A DNA stretch of 5,750 nt from a bacterium UBA1790 (lineage in GTDB: Bacteria > Bacteroidota > Bacteroidia > Bacteroidales > Muribaculaceae), in assembly GCA_002314465.1 (NCBI GenBank), contig DCGA01000150.1:3400-9149 (forward strand). Direction: 5' to 3'. Below the pieces are notes generated by a model. That model was given only the letters and a program-made list of their open reading frames with translations. It had not been told where the DNA came from and did not search any database. Of this stretch, positions 5,423-5,750 are shown piece by piece (the first letter of the stretch is position 1; each line of letters begins with the position of its first letter). The translations under genes were made by a program, and so were the position numbers.

Positions 5423-5750
5423 ATGAATAAAAAAACCATAGCCGCGGCTTGTATTACCGCCGTCGCATCGACAACCGGAGCGCAAACAATGCCTCAGGCA
5501 CCCGACTACCTGAAACAGGGCGACAAGGTGGTGATTATGTCACCTGCAAGTACCCCTGTCAAGGCCAAGGTGGAAAGTGCCGCCCAGGTACTGCGCCAGT
5601 GGGGCTTTAAGGTTGAGGTGAGCGACGCCACTCTCGACCGCTACCACATGTATGCCGGACACCCCGACAAACGCACCGAGGAACTTCTCAAATACCTGCG
5701 CGACCCCGAGGTGAAGGCTATTATCGCGTCACGCGGTGGCTATGGCTCCT
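5423..5750 (+). CDS. LD-carboxypeptidase (family S66), secreted, 3' end beyond the window
   Basis: Enzymes of this family (LdcA, muramoyltetrapeptide carboxypeptidase) remove the terminal D-alanine from tetrapeptide stems during peptidoglycan remodelling or recycling. The first 109 residues are visible. A signal peptide covers about 1-20 (MNKK, then a short hydrophobic run, likely cut near Ala20), which places the enzyme in the periplasm. The S66 N-terminal signature follows: VVIMSPAST at 36-44, LRQWGFKV at 57-64, YAGHPDKR at 77-84, LRDPEVKAI at 92-100 and RGGYGS at 104-109. The catalytic Ser-Glu-His residues of the family lie further on and cannot be checked. The reading frame stays open upstream to a TAA at 5312-5314 but contains no ATG, GTG or TTG, so ATG 5423 is the best start. 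The leader before it is A-rich (5405-5422), typical of Bacteroidota. Function is confident for the family; the substrate is inferred. Confidence 0.9.
   Translation, partial: MNKKTIAAACITAVASTTGAQTMPQAPDYLKQGDKVVIMSPASTPVKAKVESAAQVLRQWGFKVEVSDATLDRYHMYAGHPDKRTEELLKYLRDPEVKAIIASRGGYGS

Noticed and set aside
5174..5485. 103-codon open frame on the - strand across the hairpin array
   Set aside because: Its translation is mostly the hairpins read as protein (the words ALTGR and RALPWA come from A and B). It overlaps the start of the S66 gene, and I recall such words from many spurious hypothetical proteins. I regard it as an artefact.

Overview
The window reads as a chromosomal segment of a Bacteroidales bacterium (Bacteroidota; Muribaculaceae, Prevotellaceae or a relative would fit, but I cannot fix the genus). 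The reasons are: a class A penicillin-binding protein with a long interdomain insert, a secreted S9 peptidase that resembles the prolyl tripeptidyl peptidase of Porphyromonas, an IS200-like Y1 transposase of a type I associate with Bacteroidota, and weak or absent Shine-Dalgarno sequences. All four genes are on the + strand.

Layout. 14-2437 is a complete bifunctional class A PBP (GT51 glycosyltransferase plus transpeptidase). 2437-4623 is a complete secreted S9 prolyl peptidase whose start codon overlaps the PBP stop codon by one base (TAATG), so the two are probably co-transcribed and translationally coupled. 4643-5098 is a small, AT-richer HUH/Y1 transposase that starts only 19 bases after the peptidase stop and has no visible IS left end. 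5099-5422 is non-coding and carries six short, strong hairpins. 5423-5750 is the 5' part of a secreted LD-carboxypeptidase (family S66), cut by the window edge before its catalytic serine.

The most interesting part is 5106-5409. Two hairpin types, A (stem GCCCT/AGGGC, loop TAC) and B (stem CCCAGGGC/GCCCTGGG, loop GTT), are arranged A-B-A on one side and as the exact inverted order on the other, around a 130-base middle. The matching pairs share one dyad axis to within a base, although the spacers between hairpins do not match. Together with the neighbouring stand-alone Y1 transposase this looks like a REP/BIME-type array with its RAYT (REP-associated tyrosine transposase). That arrangement is well known in gammaproteobacteria; I infer it here.

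Functionally, the PBP polymerises and cross-links peptidoglycan and the S66 enzyme would trim its peptides. The S9 peptidase acts on proline-containing oligopeptides, probably in the periplasm. The transposase and repeat array look like an insertion between the peptidase gene and the carboxypeptidase gene, and the last hairpin ends 18 bases before the carboxypeptidase start codon.
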